Source: Aquila chrysaetos chrysaetos (lineage: Eukaryota > Chordata > Aves > Accipitriformes > Accipitridae). Taken from it: DNA of 64,000 bases. The DNA lies in NCBI RefSeq assembly GCF_900496995.4, contig NC_044023.1, positions 22,018,453 to 22,082,452 of the forward strand. Reading direction: 5' to 3'. A program made the position numbers and the translations under genes. Shown piece after piece: positions 62,375 through 64,000 of this stretch (within the stretch, counting starts at the first letter, position 1; every line of letters starts with the position of its first letter). Below the pieces are notes generated by a model. The model saw nothing but the letters and a program-made list of their open reading frames with translations, was not told the origin of the DNA and searched no databases.

Positions 62375-64000
62375 AACCCCAGCTTGTTAGCTGTTATGGG
62401 AGCATGATGCAATTGTTTTAACAGGATTTTTTTTAAGTGGGTGTCCATAGGAAAAAAAGGATTTGATGGAGAAGGGTTCATATACTCTAAATTTTATCAT
62501 GTCACGCTGCAACAGAAAACTTAAAGTTATGAGCACAGTATGTCCAGTAACACTCACAGGGCACATACCATCACTGATAATTTTTGCCACGGGAAAGGTA
62601 TATGCATTGCAAGGAGGTATTTGATCACCTTCAAATGATGAGTTCTCCCAATCTGGTCTGGGCTGAGAGAGAGCTTTGTCCATAGACTGCTCTGAATCCC
62701 ATGAGGCTGTTTTAAACCAGAAATCTCTCCAGGATCCTCAGCAATAGTCATATTTTAGACTATTGGCCATAGGAGGGCTGCAGCCCCACATCTTCCTGGT
62801 CCTGATTTTGCTCTTCGCCCTTTTTTCCAATTCTGCCACCCTTACCAGGAGATGAGCCCAATTCCTGAAAAGGTTCCTATCTTCTTTTAGTTGCCAAATT
62901 ACTGGACGTGCTGAAAGGCAGGGCATAGCTGAGAAATACGGGATGAGGAGAGATGATGCTCTAAACTGACAGTTTAGTTGGTGGTGTGTTTTTTAGGTGG
63001 AGGGGGAGGGTCAGCCTGTTTGCAATGATCAGCAGCTCCTGAAACTTGGATGTGAACTGAAGTTGTTGAGCACTTCATCGTGGAGAGCTGACTGTACATT
63101 TGGTAATTGGCTCAATCACCCTCAAGGGCTTAGAAATTAAACATGCAGCAATGCCTGAGAAAGCAAATAGATGGAGGGGGATGGATGGCGGTGTGAAGCG
63201 GTTTGAAACTGCAGCTCAGTTGCACCAAGAGGGCTTCAGAAAATGTGCAGAACTGGGTAGCTGCTAAATACTGCCACTGCATGGTTTTGGCCACGTCAGG
63301 CAGTTTCATGAGCTCTGAATTTGCACTTCTGAAGTTCAGGGAGACTCTGCGTTGTTTGGCACATTAGGCAGCTGTCCAGAGCACTTTTGCAGTGTTCTGA
63401 GCAGTTCAGTACACCCACGTTTGCTCCTTGGGAGGAAAACCCACCAGAAACCAGGTCACCTGCTCTCACCACAGGTTTAGGTGTGAGCTGGAGATGCCCT
63501 TCTGCAGAAAACAAAACATCATGACTAATATGGTCTTTTGAAAAGCAAAGTGCACTCCAGAAGGTGCACGTTTGAAACTGTCTCATTTAAGGCACTGAAA
63601 TGGTTGTGTCCCAACATGTTCGGAGTACTCACTGTTGGTGAGGGCTGTAGGGTTTGGGGTTTTTTGGTTTGGTTTCTTGATTCTTGATTCTTCCCTTTGA
63701 AGAGCAAGTTTCAAGGTCAGTCAGTGTTTTTCCAGTGTGTAAGTATAAAGTCCGACTGTACCGCGTGATTGTACTGTCTCATCTGCTTTTCTACTTCAAT
63801 CTTCTGGACCACTGAAGTTAGAAACTTGACAGCATGTGGCAAAAGATGCCAATAATAGCTCAGTAATACCTTCTTCTGGTTTGTTCAATCCCGTGTAAGT
63901 GGGAGCTTGCAGCGGAGCTGAATAGCACATCGTTGGCCAGCCTCGGGTGGTATGAGTAGAGTCCTTACAGTAGATTAAGCGATACATCACAGCTCCTGTG

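Larger units (their letters stand above)
60090..64000. other. Non-coding stretch, no gene supported
   Basis: Apart from the splice-like signals near 60.4-60.5 kb, I see no exon. It holds a G18 run at 62357-62374. The open frame 60473-61003 has no domain, and minus frames around 62387-62926 are AT-rich and unremarkable. Confidence 0.5.

Noticed and set aside
1..64000. tRNA, rRNA, snRNA genes and CRISPR arrays
   Set aside because: I looked for typical internal promoter boxes, conserved cores and regularly spaced repeats and found none.

Overview
The window looks like nuclear DNA of a bird. It is mostly AT-rich and gene-poor. It carries a solo LTR of a type common in bird genomes at 28960-29518, and several worn relics of old amniote retroposons (MIR-like at 1244-1360, 10425-10512 and 34983-35030; a CR1/L3-tail type at 19349-19560). 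No mammalian Alu or L1, bacterial operon, CRISPR array, tRNA or rRNA is visible. Family names here come from recognition by eye, not from a search.

Layout. 1-225 is an unexplained CpG-rich segment cut by the window edge. 226 to about 39.6 kb is a gene desert with microsatellites, homopolymer runs, ancient retroposons, the solo LTR and some AT-rich blocks that could be conserved regulatory DNA. 39.7-49.3 kb on the minus strand holds the main discovery: a chain of exon-like blocks with splice signals and mostly compatible phases, encoding a leucine-rich helical protein of ARM/HEAT-like character that I do not recognise. From 5' to 3' on the minus strand the blocks are 49313-49185, 48107-47879, 47459-47085, 46115-46028, 45078-44905, 43624-43174, 42773-42650 and 39905-39689, the last ending in a stop. 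Two blocks seem to carry a one-base frameshift and two end in or near an in-frame TGA, so the locus is either a decaying gene (unitary pseudogene) or a real gene with sequence errors or misjudged borders.

51.0-54.2 kb holds CpG-rich DNA with a strong CpG island (about 51.84-53.40 kb). It lies upstream of the minus-strand gene and also carries a good plus-strand splice donor at 52816/52817, so it may be a bidirectional promoter. 54.2-64 kb is non-coding as far as I can see, apart from a GC-rich minisatellite at 59998-60089 and weak exon-like signals near 60.4-60.5 kb.

Most long open frames are chance frames in GC-rich DNA or antisense shadows. Conservation, transcription and repeat-family identity could not be tested here.
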